The notes under the pieces: model-generated
Seen by the model: only the letters and a program-made list of their open reading frames with translations
Told to the model about the DNA's origin: nothing
Databases searched by the model: none
NCBI RefSeq assembly: GCF_946887195.1
Contig: NZ_CAMPKE010000007.1
Span: forward strand, 62,001 to 126,000
Source of the DNA: an uncultured Halomonas sp.
GTDB taxonomy: Bacteria; Pseudomonadota; Gammaproteobacteria; Pseudomonadales; Halomonadaceae
Reading direction: 5' to 3'
DNA length: 64,000 bases
Shown here: piece after piece, positions 52,449 to 62,322 of the stretch
Layout of the letters: each line of letters opens with the position of its first letter
Numbering within the stretch: the stretch's first letter is position 1
Made by a program: the position numbers and the translations under genes

Positions 52449-53009
52449 ATGGCACAACGTAAATCAATTAATAACGCGCTCTATACGGCTCTGATCGCTG
52501 GTGGACTCACCATCGGTGGCAGCGCATTGGCTGCTCCGCAGGGGCTGTATTCCACCGAAGAATTGAACGATGCCGATGTCTATCTGACGAGCGATCCCTC
52601 GAACGATATCGGTGATGTGGAAGACGTACTGCTCGATGAATCGATGAACGTTCATGCGATCGTCATCGATACCGGCAACCTGCTCGATCTGGGCGAGAAA
52701 CAGTACGTCATCGAGACCGGCAATTTCACGGTAGAGACCAGCAACGGCAATGATCTCGAAAATATCGAGTATGCCGTGCACGTCGATATGACCGAAGAAC
52801 AGATCACCCAGCAGCCCGAGTACACCAACGACTGGTGGACCCAGGCCAAGCAGAGCACACTGCAAGCGTGGGAGAATACCAAGGAAACCGCCGCCAGTGC
52901 CTGGGAAAGCACCAAGGCAGCGACGGCCAATGCGCTGGATAGCGCCAGCGACGCCATCGAAAACGCCGGCGATTCCGTCGAGCAGAGCACCGATGAGGTC
53001 AATAACTGA
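52449..53009 (+). CDS. PRC-barrel domain protein with amphipathic C-terminal repeats
   Basis: 186 residues from the ATG at 52449 (AAGGAG upstream). A signal peptide ends ALAA near residue 29. Residues 33-115 form a PRC-barrel-like domain (GDVEDVLLDESMNVHAIVID). The C-terminal 70 residues contain repeated W-x-x-x-K segments (WWTQAKQSTLQAWENTKETA, AWESTKAATANAL) that make an amphipathic, alanine-rich helix, and end in an acidic tail. It is very acidic, suiting a halophile periplasm. Secreted PRC-barrel proteins of this kind are common in halophilic and stress-tolerant bacteria; the role is unknown. It has its own leader and ends at a strong terminator. Confidence 0.75.
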   Translation: MAQRKSINNALYTALIAGGLTIGGSALAAPQGLYSTEELNDADVYLTSDPSNDIGDVEDVLLDESMNVHAIVIDTGNLLDLGEKQYVIETGNFTVETSNGNDLENIEYAVHVDMTEEQITQQPEYTNDWWTQAKQSTLQAWENTKETAASAWESTKAATANALDSASDAIENAGDSVEQSTDEVNN

Positions 53010-53059
53010 TGGCATGACGTAGCCACTTAATGGCTACGCCAATTGAACTTTTAAAGTAA

Positions 53060-53087
53060 AAATGCCCGGCCGAATGGCCGGGCATTT
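53060..53087. terminator. Bidirectional intrinsic terminator
   Basis: Perfect 12-bp stem (53060-53071 with 53076-53087), loop GAAT, flanked by A and T runs on both sides. It separates the PRC-barrel gene from the convergent TonB receptor gene. Confidence 0.9.
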
Positions 53088-53114
53088 GCGTGTGGAACAG
53101 CGCTTAAAAGAAAA

Positions 53115-55214
53115 TTACCAGCGGTAAGAGAGACTGCCAATCACGCTGCGCGATTCGCCGTAGTAGCACCAGTAATTGCAGCCGCTGATATATTCTTCAT
53201 CGGTCAGGTTATTGACATTGACTTGTGCGGTCCAGTGACTATTAATAGCGTAACTCGCCATAATATCGTAGAGAGTATAAGAAGGAACCCTGTTATCGCC
53301 ATCGACACTCTCGCCAACATAGCGCACGCCACCACCGATATCCAAGCCATTGAGCTCGCCGCCTTCGAAACCATAATCTATCCATAGAGAAGCTTGGTGT
53401 CGCGGAATCAGGCCAGCGCGGAACTCTCCACGCACTGGGTCCTCAATGGTGGTATCCAGGTATGTATAAGCGGCGGTTAGCTTCAGTTGGTCGGTCAGGT
53501 AACCGATTCCTTCCAACTCAAAACCACGAGAATGACGCTCTCCGCCTTGGCGCTGAGCGAACTGATTATCGGTATAAAGCGTATTGGTTTCTTTGATATC
53601 GAAGACCGCTGCATTGATATAACCATCCAACCAGGATGGAGCATACTTTATGCCCGTTTCCCACTGTTCACCTTCACTGGGCACATAGGGACCATCTGGC
53701 CCCCTACCAACTTGAGGACTGAACGATTCACTATAGCTTAGGTAAGGGGATATTCCATAATCACCTAGATACATTATCCCGCCACTAAAAGACAGTTGAC
53801 TCTCACTCGTGTCTGAGTTGATGGCGCCAGGCCTTTCACTATAATTGCTGATATCGGCCGAATCGTGTCTCACCCCCGCCAGTAGTATCCAGCGATCATG
53901 AAGGCGCAATTGATCCTGTATATAAATCCCAATCTGCTCCTTACTTTCTTCCGCATCGTAGCGGCTACTTGGTGGGGTAAAATTTCCATACTCAGGGTCG
54001 AAAACGTCGATAGAGCCAAAGCTAAAGTCATCTCCATTTTTGTAATCAATATCAAATTTTTGGTAATCGACACCCACTAGCAGTGTGTTTTCGGTGTTGG
54101 CCGTAAACCATTTTCCGACCATGCGATTATCTACCGTAAAGGCATCGTATTCACCGTCACGATAGGTCAAGCTCCTTGATGTGGTACGTCCATCGGAATT
54201 AAGCGTGGCATAAGGCGAAACCGATTTTAGTAGTAGGTCCAATGTGCTGTAACGCAGGTTTTGTTGGAAAGTCCAAGTATCGTCAACAATATGCTCGAAC
54301 TCGTAGCCAAGCGATATCTGCGTGCGTTCGTTACGCTCGTAATCGGGCTCGCCGAGGTTAGTGTCTCTCTCTATACGACCGAAGGGTGTGCCATATAGCG
54401 AGCCAGCCACTGGGCGAAAGCCCTTACTTGGAACGCCATCATCTTTCATATAGCTGCCAAGAAAGGTAATCGAGCTATCTTCGGAAAGATCCACTGCCAG
54501 GCTAGGCGCAAAATAGATTCGTTCATTATTTGTGTAATCGATCTCACCATCACCCTCGCGGAACAGACCTACCATGCGATAGCGAACATCGCCACTTGCG
54601 GTGAGAGGGCCAGAGGTATCGATTCCTACTTGGCGATAATCATCGGTACCGCCTTCGATCTCGAATAGACCCCGTTTCTCTTCAGTGGGACGCTTGCTGA
54701 TAGCATTGATCACTCCGCCGGGAGGCGCCTCGCCGTAGAGAATCGATGCGGGCCCTTTAAGTACTTCAATGCGTTCCAGGCCAAACGGTTCTGTCATCCA
54801 CCAGAAGAAACCACCTTCACGGAATAGCCGCAATCCATCCTGATAAGTTGAGTCTTCAGCGCTGAATCCACGTAGAAACAACCAATCCGCGCTGTTATCG
54901 CTGCCATACGGCGCTGAGAGTACTCCACTGCGGTAGCGAAGAGCCTCGTCGAGTTTGGTGACAGCACGCTTTTCCAATTCTTCCTTGGTCACGACTGATG
55001 TGGAGCGTGGTGTCTCCAACATTGGCGTTTCCACCTTCAGCGCGGTACCAACCACCACCATCGTATCCATCGGCTCTTCGGCACTCGTTTCGCTCTGTGC
55101 CAGAGCGGCTACCGGCAACGTCAAAAGCGCGCCCGAAAGTGAAATACCCAGACAGCGGCGTATGGCCAGGGCGAGTCGGTTATCGAACCCGGCGATGGAT
55201 GGAGAAGATGGCAT
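53115..55214 (-). CDS. TonB-dependent siderophore receptor (FhuE/FoxA-like)
   Basis: 699 residues from the ATG at 55214 (GAGG upstream; a TTG at 55232 begins a longer version). Signal peptide ends near ALAQS. The TonB-box-like MDTMVVVGTALK is followed by a plug with TPRSTSVVTKEELEKRAVTK, LFLRGFSAEDSTYQDGLRL and LERIEVLKGPASILYGEAPP, then GGVINAISKRP and a barrel ending VIGSLSYRW. It belongs to the hydroxamate-receptor group. Its codon use is less GC-biased in the loops. A Fur-like site lies upstream, and it faces the SyrD-like exporter gene in the same direction. The ligand is likely a hydroxamate siderophore other than aerobactin. Confidence 0.92.
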   Translation of the reverse strand: MPSSPSIAGFDNRLALAIRRCLGISLSGALLTLPVAALAQSETSAEEPMDTMVVVGTALKVETPMLETPRSTSVVTKEELEKRAVTKLDEALRYRSGVLSAPYGSDNSADWLFLRGFSAEDSTYQDGLRLFREGGFFWWMTEPFGLERIEVLKGPASILYGEAPPGGVINAISKRPTEEKRGLFEIEGGTDDYRQVGIDTSGPLTASGDVRYRMVGLFREGDGEIDYTNNERIYFAPSLAVDLSEDSSITFLGSYMKDDGVPSKGFRPVAGSLYGTPFGRIERDTNLGEPDYERNERTQISLGYEFEHIVDDTWTFQQNLRYSTLDLLLKSVSPYATLNSDGRTTSRSLTYRDGEYDAFTVDNRMVGKWFTANTENTLLVGVDYQKFDIDYKNGDDFSFGSIDVFDPEYGNFTPPSSRYDAEESKEQIGIYIQDQLRLHDRWILLAGVRHDSADISNYSERPGAINSDTSESQLSFSGGIMYLGDYGISPYLSYSESFSPQVGRGPDGPYVPSEGEQWETGIKYAPSWLDGYINAAVFDIKETNTLYTDNQFAQRQGGERHSRGFELEGIGYLTDQLKLTAAYTYLDTTIEDPVRGEFRAGLIPRHQASLWIDYGFEGGELNGLDIGGGVRYVGESVDGDNRVPSYTLYDIMASYAINSHWTAQVNVNNLTDEEYISGCNYWCYYGESRSVIGSLSYRW

Positions 55215-55256
55215 GAAAACCTCGAGCGGCAAGCGGGAGTGAAGTTAAAGTGAAGC

Positions 55257-55279
55257 TATATGATAAGCATTTCCATTTA
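55257..55279 (-). promoter_or_regulatory. Fur-box-like site before the third TonB receptor gene
   Basis: AT-rich TATATGATAAGCATTTCCAT with Fur-like half-sites (TGATAA, and on the other strand AAATGGAAATG), about 45-65 bp before the receptor start. Confidence 0.5.
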
Positions 55280-55341
55280 TAGCCACAATGCAACTTTCGC
55301 CCATGGCATCGGTTTGCTCAGCCGCACACTCGGTTCATGCC

Positions 55342-56997
55342 TCACTCGATACGCGACACCGCATCGCGGCTGGCTCGCTCGCGCTGCTCGCCAGTCAATT
55401 CGCTCAGCTCACCGTCGCGCATTTCGAGCAACCGGTCGGCATGCTCGAAGTAGGTATCGTCATGACTGATGGCGAAGACGGTATGCCCCGCCTCGCGTAG
55501 TAGCGGCAACAGCTCACGATAGAATATCCGGCGAAACACCGGATCCTGGTCGGCGGCCCATTCGTCGAGCAGCAGGATATCGCGCTGCTCACAGACCGCC
55601 AGCAGCAAGGCCAGCCGCTTGCGCTGGCCCTGCGAGAGCTGGGTCGAGGTGACTTGCCGGTCGCTGAAGCTGAGCTTGTGGCGCATGCCCAGCCGATCCA
55701 GCCAGGTATCGAGCAGTGCCGAATCGGCGGGCTCGCCGTTCGGGCCGATCAATTGCTCGAACAGATGAAAATCGGTGAACACGCTGGCGAAGCGCTGGCG
55801 GTAGGCATCCCACTCGTTCGTGCCGACCGGCTCGCCATCGACCAGAATCTCGCCTTCCAGTGGACGATAGAGTCCGGTCAGCAGCCGCGCCAGGGTCGAT
55901 TTGCCACTGCCGTTACCGCCAATCAGGAATATCAGTTCGCCGCGCTCGATGGTGAGATCCACCGGCCCCACCACGAAACCCGGCTGGTCATTCTTGGCCG
56001 GGTACTGGTACCTCACGCCACGCAGTTCGATGATTTGCCAGTCGGGCACGGCATTCTCGACATCGAACCCGGCACGGTAGTCGGCCAGCGCCAGCGCCTC
56101 GAGCTTCTCGAAGGCGACCTGGGCGCTGAGCAGCGTCGGCAACGCTCCCACCGCCTGAATCAGCGGCGTGCGCAGGAACAGGATGGCCAGCGAGTAGGTC
56201 GCCGCCACGGTGGCATTCGCCCAGCCCAGGCCATTGGCGAGAAAGAACGCCACGCCGATGGCACCGAGCATCATGATATTGGCCCAATTGTTGGCGCTGA
56301 GATGATAGGTGTCGGCGCGAATGACATGATGGCGATAGTCTTGCGCGTTCATGTCGTAGACCTCATCGAACACGCGCCGGGCGCGGTCGCGGTTCAGCGC
56401 CAGCTCCTTGCGACCGTCGATCACCGCCTCGTAATCCTGATAGAGCCGGTCCTCGGCGTCGCGCACGTGGTGCAGATGGCGGTAGACCCGCGACACCAGC
56501 CACCAGCCCACCGCCATGGTCAGCGCGATCCACACCGCCGTGACCGCCAGCATGCTGGGCGACAGATAGAACAGATAGGCCATCGAAGCCAGTGTAAGAA
56601 TGGTGCCCTGCACCAGTTCGGGCAGGCGCACGAAAGCGATGGTGACGTTACGCACGTCGCTCGACAGGCTGGCCAGCAGGTGCGCGCTGCCGAGCTGTTC
56701 GAGGCGCTCGATATCGGTATCGAGAATGCGCTTGATCAATCGCCCGCGCAGCCGGTAGACGAACCAGTGCCCGAGCATCGTCAACGCCAGTTGCGCACCG
56801 AGCGACACCGCCAGCAGCAGCAACAGCAGGCCGATGAACTGCGGCAGCGCCGAAAGCGGGCTCTCACCGGTGGCGATCAATCGCTCGTTGATGAAGGCGA
56901 TCACCCCGATGCCCAACCCGGCGCTGGCCAGGCTCAGCGCCATGACGCCGATGAACGGCCAGCGATAGTCGCGAAAGACGACGCGCAGCAACTCCAT
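55342..56997 (-). CDS. Cyclic peptide/siderophore ABC exporter, SyrD/PvdE-like
   Basis: 551-residue half-transporter with an N-terminal membrane domain of six helices (about 15-35, 52-75, 125-165, 235-275) and a C-terminal ATPase. Walker A is GGNGSGKST, the signature [12 protein letters not shown], Walker [14 protein letters not shown] (a W in place of the usual P, characteristic of the SyrD/PvdE/YojI group), and H-loop FAISHDD. PvdE exports the ferribactin precursor and SyrD exports syringomycin; both are peptide products. No peptide synthetase is in the window, so the exported compound is uncertain. It is upstream, on the same strand, of the third TonB receptor's promoter region and may serve iron acquisition. 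Confidence 0.9.
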   Translation of the reverse strand: MELLRVVFRDYRWPFIGVMALSLASAGLGIGVIAFINERLIATGESPLSALPQFIGLLLLLLAVSLGAQLALTMLGHWFVYRLRGRLIKRILDTDIERLEQLGSAHLLASLSSDVRNVTIAFVRLPELVQGTILTLASMAYLFYLSPSMLAVTAVWIALTMAVGWWLVSRVYRHLHHVRDAEDRLYQDYEAVIDGRKELALNRDRARRVFDEVYDMNAQDYRHHVIRADTYHLSANNWANIMMLGAIGVAFFLANGLGWANATVAATYSLAILFLRTPLIQAVGALPTLLSAQVAFEKLEALALADYRAGFDVENAVPDWQIIELRGVRYQYPAKNDQPGFVVGPVDLTIERGELIFLIGGNGSGKSTLARLLTGLYRPLEGEILVDGEPVGTNEWDAYRQRFASVFTDFHLFEQLIGPNGEPADSALLDTWLDRLGMRHKLSFSDRQVTSTQLSQGQRKRLALLLAVCEQRDILLLDEWAADQDPVFRRIFYRELLPLLREAGHTVFAISHDDTYFEHADRLLEMRDGELSELTGEQRERASRDAVSRIE

Positions 56998-57102
56998 GCT
57001 CTTCCCCGAGGCTAACGTTTCAGGCGCACACCATTGGGCAAAATGCTCGGTTCGTCAATCAAAAGGCCTAATTCGCCACTGCGCGGGCGATGCCTTGGAG
57101 CT

Positions 57103-57963
57103 TCAGGCGAACACCACCGTGCGGTTGGCATGCAGGAACACCCGTCGTTCGATGTGATAGCCGATCGCCCGGGCCAGGGTCAGGCACTCGATGTCGCGAC
57201 CCTTGGCGACCAGATCCTCCGGGTAATGGGTGTGATCCACCGCCTCGACGCCCTGGGTGATGATCGGCCCTTCGTCGAGGTCGTTGTTGATGTAATGCGC
57301 GGTCGCGCCGACCAGCTTGACGCCTTTCTCGTAGGCCTGATGATACGGCTTGGCGCCCTTGAAGCCGGGCAGCAGCGAGTGGTGGATATTGATCGCCCGG
57401 CCCGACAGCAGCGAGCACATCTCGGGCGAGAGCACCTGCATGTAGCGCGCCAGGATCACCAGTTCGGCGCCGGTTTCCTCGATCACCTGGCGAATCCGTG
57501 CTTCCTGGCTTGCCTTGGTGTCGGGCGTGATCGGGAAGTGGTGATACGGCAGATCGTGCCAGGCGGCCAGCGGTTCGAGATCGGGGTGGTTGGAGACCAC
57601 CGCACGGATGTCGATGGGTAGCTGGCCGATACGGTAACGATACAGCAGGTCGTTCAGGCAGTGATCGGCCTTGGAAACCATGATCACCGTGCGCAGGCGG
57701 GTGCCCGGCGCGGTCAGTTCGAAATCCAGATCGAACTCGGCTGCTCTCGGCTTGAATGCCTGACGGAACGCCTCGCCATCGAAATCCGCCTCGGGCCGAA
57801 ACTCGGCGCGAATGAAGAAGCGCTCATTCAGACGATCGTCGAAGGAGCTGAGCTCGGTGATATAGCAGCGCTGCTCTTTCAGAAAGCGCGTGAGCACGTC
57901 CACGGTGCCCAGGCGGCTGGGGCACTGAGCGGCGATGATCCAGGTGTCGGGGGTGCGGCTCAT
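57103..57963 (-). CDS. purU: Formyltetrahydrofolate deformylase
   Basis: 286 residues from the ATG at 57963. It hydrolyses 10-formyltetrahydrofolate to formate and tetrahydrofolate. N-terminal ACT-like regulatory domain (about 6-90, with SFDDRLNERFFIRAEF), then the formyltransferase-fold catalytic domain with the conserved triad region: INIHHSLLPGFKGAKPYHQA (Asn and His), GATAHYINNDLDEGPIITQ (His and Asp). Last gene of the sarcosine oxidase operon, 65 bp after soxG. In this context it recycles folate loaded with one-carbon units by sarcosine oxidation, a common pairing. Confidence 0.95.
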   Translation of the reverse strand: MSRTPDTWIIAAQCPSRLGTVDVLTRFLKEQRCYITELSSFDDRLNERFFIRAEFRPEADFDGEAFRQAFKPRAAEFDLDFELTAPGTRLRTVIMVSKADHCLNDLLYRYRIGQLPIDIRAVVSNHPDLEPLAAWHDLPYHHFPITPDTKASQEARIRQVIEETGAELVILARYMQVLSPEMCSLLSGRAINIHHSLLPGFKGAKPYHQAYEKGVKLVGATAHYINNDLDEGPIITQGVEAVDHTHYPEDLVAKGRDIECLTLARAIGYHIERRVFLHANRTVVFA

Positions 57964-58028
57964 GACGTCCTTCTCCATTGAAAAGGCCGGGCAAACCCGG
58001 CCTGGTAAATCATCCATCAAAACGGGCT

Positions 58029-58667
58029 TTAGCGCTCCACACTCAATCCGTATTCTTCGCTCGCGTCTACCAACCAACGCGCGCAATAGTCGGCGAAGCT
58101 GCGCCGCACCACCAGTTCCCAGCGGTCTTCGGATGGACGGCGGACGATCGCCGTGGCCTTGGCGAACACCGTGGTCACGCCCTTGCCCACCGGGAAGTGG
58201 CTGGGATGCACGTCGTAGATCGCCGATTTCATCAGCACCTCGCGGGCATGCGGGCCGCCGAGTTCGATGACGGTCTGGCCGCCGCTGACGTTGACGATGG
58301 CAAAATGCGCATCGCCCATTCGCTCGCGCAGGCGATTCTCCAGTTCGAACTCCTCGCCACCGGGGACGATGACCAGCCATTCGTCCGGCGAGAGCCACTG
58401 GATTGAACGCTCGCCACTTTCGTCATGCAGCAGCGCGCTGGGCTTGGCGGGCAGCGAGATGCCCAGCACCTCGCGCACCGCCTCATCAAGAGCGATCGCA
58501 CCGCCACGCAGGATTAGATGGCCAAGAAAAGCCTTCTCGCACAGCGTAACGCCTGCCTGGTCAGCCGTATTATTGGCAATCTTGTCGGCCAGCCGCGTAA
58601 TCGCCAGCGGCGATTCGGCGCGAACGGCCTGCTCGGGGCGGGTATCGAAAACGGCAACCTTAGACAT
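58029..58667 (-). CDS. soxG: Sarcosine oxidase gamma subunit
   Basis: 212 residues from the ATG at 58667. Fourth subunit of heterotetrameric sarcosine oxidase, structural rather than catalytic, with a fold like the folate-binding part of GcvT. Family blocks: LSPDEWLVIVPGG, IVNVSGGQTVIELGGPHARE, HPSHFPVGKGVTTVFAKATA and RSFADYCARWLVDASEEYG at the end. It overlaps the soxA stop by eight bases. Length is usual for the family. Confidence 0.92.
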   Translation of the reverse strand: MSKVAVFDTRPEQAVRAESPLAITRLADKIANNTADQAGVTLCEKAFLGHLILRGGAIALDEAVREVLGISLPAKPSALLHDESGERSIQWLSPDEWLVIVPGGEEFELENRLRERMGDAHFAIVNVSGGQTVIELGGPHAREVLMKSAIYDVHPSHFPVGKGVTTVFAKATAIVRRPSEDRWELVVRRSFADYCARWLVDASEEYGLSVER

Positions 58668-61600
58668 TCTGGCGCGCTCCCTTGGGGTCGTAGAAGATCG
58701 GGCCGACGATCTCGGCGGCGTGGGTCTGGCCATCGGCCATCGGCAGGTAGACGGTATCGCCCATGCGCTTGTGGCCGCCCTTGACCACCGCCAGCGCGAA
58801 GCCGGCATCCAGCGTCGGGCTGTAATAGCTCGAGGTGACATGCCCCATCATCTGCATGGGGATGGCTTGATCGGGATCGAAGACGATTTGCGCGCCTTCT
58901 TGCAGCACCACCTTGGGATCCTTGGGCCGCAAACCGACCAGTTGCTTGCGATTCTCGCGTCGGGTATCCGAACGTGTCAGTGCGCGCTTGCCGATCCACG
59001 GGAACGGCTTGTTGTAACCCACGCACCACTGCATGCCGAGATCCTCCGGGGTCACCGAGCCGTCGGTGTCCTGACCGACGATGATGAAGCCCTTCTCGGC
59101 GCGCAGCACGTGCATGGTCTCGGTGCCGTAGGGCGTCAGGCCGTATTTGTCGCCGTGCTCGAACAGCGCCTGCCAGACCGGCATGGCGTAGTTGGCCTGA
59201 ACGTTGATCTCGTAGGACAACTCACCGGTGAACGAGATGCGATAGACCCGTGCCGACACGCCGGCGACCTTGCCCGCGCGCCACTCCATGAACTTGAAGG
59301 TGTCGCGGTCGAGATCGATATCGGTGAGCTCGGCCAGCAGGTTCCTGGCCTCGGGGCCGGTAATGGTCAGCGTCGCCCAGTGATCGGTGACCGAGGTGAA
59401 GTAGACCTCCAGCTCCGGCCACTCGGTCTGGTGCCAGAGTTCCAGCCATTCGAGAATGCCCGCCGCGCCGCCGGTGGTGGTGGTCATCAGGAAGTGGTTG
59501 TCGGCCAGGCAGGTGGTGACGCCATCGTCCATCACCATGCCGTCGTCCTTGCACATCAACCCGTAGCGGGCCTTGCCCACGGCGAGCTTTTCCCAGCCGT
59601 TGGTGTAGATGCGACCGAGGAATTCGCGCGCGTCCGGCCCCTGAATGTCGATCTTGCCCAGCGTGGTGGCGTCGAGAATACCGACACGCTCGCGCACCGC
59701 GCGGCACTCGCGGTCCACCGCCTCATGCATGGTTTCCGGTTTGCCATTGACGGTTTGCGGGAAGTACCAGGGGCGTTTCCACTGACCGACGTCCTCGAAC
59801 TCGGCGCCATTCTTGACATGCCATTCGTGCATGGACGTGTAGCGCTCGGGATCGAACAGCTCGCGACAATGCCGGCCGACGATGGCGCCGAAGGTCACCG
59901 GGGTGTAGTTGGGGCGGAACACCGTGGTGCCGGTTTCAGGAATCGTCTGGCCCAGGCAACGCGCGGCGATGGCCATGCCGTTGATGTTGCCGAGCTTGCC
60001 CTGGTCGGTGCCGAAGCCCATCGCGGTATAACGCTTGACGTGCTCGATCGACTCGAAGCCTTCGCGGGTGGCGAGTTCGATGCCCGCCGCCGTGACGTCG
60101 TTCTGCAAATCGACGAACTGCTTGGGCGCGCGCAGGGTCGGTTTTTCATGCGGCACCTGATACAGCGCCACCGCCGCGCCTTCGCGAATCGACGCGATGC
60201 TCGGGGTTTCGATCGGCGTGGCTTGATGGCCACTTGCCGACGCAGCCTGCACGCCTGTCTGGCTGCCATCGGCGATCACCTCGGCCAGCGCGTAGACACC
60301 ATTGGCAGCGCCGGTCGCGGCCATGCCGGTGACCCTGCCTGGTACGAAACCCAGGATGTCGTCGCGCCAGGTCGGCCGCGCACCGGTGTGCGAGGCCAGG
60401 TGGATCACCGGGCTGTAACCGCCGGAGCTGGCGATGGTGTCGCAGGCCAGCTCTTCGGCGTTGCCGACGACCTTGAAGGCGTCGGTATCGATCTTCGCTA
60501 CCCGGGCGCCGGTCACGCGATTGACGCCCTTGGCTTCGATCACCGCGCTGCCGGTGATCACGCGGATGCCAAGCCGCCGAGCTTGGTCAACCAGCTCGCC
60601 GTCGGGATTGGCGCGCGCATCGACGATCGCCACCACTTCGCGCCCCGCATCAAACCAGTCGAGCGCGGTACGATAGGCGTGATCGTTGCTGGTCGAGAGC
60701 ACCAGCTTGTTGCCCGGCACCACGCCGTAACGGCGAATATAGGTCGACACCGCGCCGGCCAGCAGGTTGCCCGGTACGTCGTTACCTGCATAAACCAGTG
60801 GGCGCTCATGCGCGCCAGTGGCCAGCACCACCTGCCCGGCGCGCACGCGATGCAGGCGCGAGCGAACCTGACGGCGGCCACTGTTGAGTGGTGCGACATC
60901 GGCCAGATGCTCGGTTCGACGCTCGTGCAGGGTGACGAAGTTGTGATCGTGATAGCCATTGGCGGTGGTGCGCGGCAACAGGGTGACGTTGTCCATACCC
61001 GCCAGCTCTTCGAGTTGTGTGTCGACCCATTGCGTCGCTGGCGCATCGTCGATCAGCTCAGAACTGGCGAGCAGCGAACCGCCCATGGCTTCCTGCTCGT
61101 CACACAGAATCACCCGTGCACCTGAGCGTGCGGCGGTCAGCGCCGCAGCAAGCCCGGCCGGGCCGGCGCCGATCACCAGCACGTCGCAGTGCTGGTGCAT
61201 ATGGTCGTAGCTGTCGGGATCGGGCTCGTTGGGGCTGCGACCCAGGCCGGCGGACTTACGAATGTACTTCTCGTAGGTCATCCACATCGAGGCCGGGGCC
61301 ATGAAGGTCTTGTAGTAGAAGCCCGGCGGCATGAAGGTGCCGCCCAGTTTGCCGATCATGCCCATCATGTCGCGCTGAACGTTGGGCCAGCCATTGGTGC
61401 TGCGCGCGCTCAAGCCGTCATAAAGCGCCTGTTGCGTGGCGCGCACGTTGGGCACCTGGGCCGCTTCGGCTTGCCCTAACTGAACCACCGCGTTGGGTTC
61501 CTCAGCGCCGGCGGCGACGATGCCGCGCGGGCGCGAATACTTGAAGCTGCGGTTGACGATATCCACGCCATTGGCGAGCAGCGCCGAGGCCAGGGTATCG

Positions 61601-61704
61601 CCGGCGTGGCCCTGGTAACGCTGACCATTGAACGTGAACGAGAGCGGCTGGCCGCGATCGATGCGCCCACCCTCGGCGAGGCGATTGGGTTGTTCGTGCT
61701 TCAT
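58660..61704 (-). CDS. soxA: Sarcosine oxidase alpha subunit
   Basis: 1014 residues, the usual length. It binds NAD and tetrahydrofolate and forms methylene-THF from the methyl group removed from sarcosine. N-terminal ferredoxin-like domain (LSFTFNGQRYQGHAGDTLAS), then dinucleotide-binding CDVLVIGAGPAGLAAALTAA, a second NAD(P)-binding part (RPLVYAGNDVPGNLLAG), and from about residue 620 a GcvT-like folate-binding half (HEWHVKNGAEFEDVGQWKRP, ATTLGKIDIQGPDAREFLGR). The start overlaps soxD by four bases and the stop overlaps soxG. Part of glycine betaine to glycine catabolism. Confidence 0.96.
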   Translation of the reverse strand: MKHEQPNRLAEGGRIDRGQPLSFTFNGQRYQGHAGDTLASALLANGVDIVNRSFKYSRPRGIVAAGAEEPNAVVQLGQAEAAQVPNVRATQQALYDGLSARSTNGWPNVQRDMMGMIGKLGGTFMPPGFYYKTFMAPASMWMTYEKYIRKSAGLGRSPNEPDPDSYDHMHQHCDVLVIGAGPAGLAAALTAARSGARVILCDEQEAMGGSLLASSELIDDAPATQWVDTQLEELAGMDNVTLLPRTTANGYHDHNFVTLHERRTEHLADVAPLNSGRRQVRSRLHRVRAGQVVLATGAHERPLVYAGNDVPGNLLAGAVSTYIRRYGVVPGNKLVLSTSNDHAYRTALDWFDAGREVVAIVDARANPDGELVDQARRLGIRVITGSAVIEAKGVNRVTGARVAKIDTDAFKVVGNAEELACDTIASSGGYSPVIHLASHTGARPTWRDDILGFVPGRVTGMAATGAANGVYALAEVIADGSQTGVQAASASGHQATPIETPSIASIREGAAVALYQVPHEKPTLRAPKQFVDLQNDVTAAGIELATREGFESIEHVKRYTAMGFGTDQGKLGNINGMAIAARCLGQTIPETGTTVFRPNYTPVTFGAIVGRHCRELFDPERYTSMHEWHVKNGAEFEDVGQWKRPWYFPQTVNGKPETMHEAVDRECRAVRERVGILDATTLGKIDIQGPDAREFLGRIYTNGWEKLAVGKARYGLMCKDDGMVMDDGVTTCLADNHFLMTTTTGGAAGILEWLELWHQTEWPELEVYFTSVTDHWATLTITGPEARNLLAELTDIDLDRDTFKFMEWRAGKVAGVSARVYRISFTGELSYEINVQANYAMPVWQALFEHGDKYGLTPYGTETMHVLRAEKGFIIVGQDTDGSVTPEDLGMQWCVGYNKPFPWIGKRALTRSDTRRENRKQLVGLRPKDPKVVLQEGAQIVFDPDQAIPMQMMGHVTSSYYSPTLDAGFALAVVKGGHKRMGDTVYLPMADGQTHAAEIVGPIFYDPKGARQNV

Positions 61705-62093
61705 ACCTTGGCCCCCCTGGCTTCGTCCACGCTATTGTCGCTAGCCCCCACAGTCTGCAAACCGCCGTCGGCGACTTGCACGTCGCCCTGTTTTTCCCGG
61801 CTTGCGAGACTCTCGGCGGTGATCGACGGCTGTTCGCCCATCTTGTAGGTCTCGAGAATCGCGTAACTCACCGTGTGGCGGGTGATGTTGAAGAATTTGC
61901 GACAGCCCACCGCATGCACCCACAGCTCATGGTGAATGCCACGCGGGTTGTCGCGGAAGAACAGGTATTCGCCCCACGCCTTGTCCGAGCAGGCGTCGGG
62001 GTCCGCGGGGCGCTGAATATGCGCCTGACCCTTGGGGTGAAATTCCTCTTCCTCGCGGTGCTCTTCGCAATAAGGGCAGTAGATATGAAACAT
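61701..62093 (-). CDS. soxD: Sarcosine oxidase delta subunit
   Basis: 130-residue small zinc-binding subunit: the opening FHIYCPYCEEHREEEEFHPK holds the first metal ligands (C6, C9, H12), with family-typical YLFFRDNPRGIHHELWVHAV and GCRKFFNITRHTVSYAILETY. Known SoxD is about 90-110 residues; here a 40-residue Ser/Gly/Ala-rich tail after KMGEQP is longer than usual and probably disordered. Overlaps soxA by four bases. The 229-bp gap before it (62094-62322) to soxB shows no gene. Confidence 0.93.
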   Translation of the reverse strand: MFHIYCPYCEEHREEEEFHPKGQAHIQRPADPDACSDKAWGEYLFFRDNPRGIHHELWVHAVGCRKFFNITRHTVSYAILETYKMGEQPSITAESLASREKQGDVQVADGGLQTVGASDNSVDEARGAKV

Positions 62094-62322
62094 GGTAACT
62101 CTCCCGTAAAGGGGCTTTCGCAGTCCGCCATATGATGAGCTTTACCGCCGACAAGCTTGTGCGAGGGCGCTGTAAAACCCGGTCCGTAGGCGCTATTTTT
62201 ACTATCTGACCGCCATGGATGGCGGGAATGCCGGAATTGCATGGAGCCTTTTCCGGCCATGGCAAAAGACCCTCGCTCCGCCTTGTCCCCGGCGCTCATC
62301 TCAATGCGTGTAGAAAGAAAAC

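Noticed and set aside
58267..61125. A 952-codon open frame on the plus strand opposite soxA and soxG
   Set aside because: It is antisense to genes with clear family motifs and typical overlaps; the translation is low-complexity, His/Arg/Gly-rich, as expected from the third-frame shadow of GC-rich genes.
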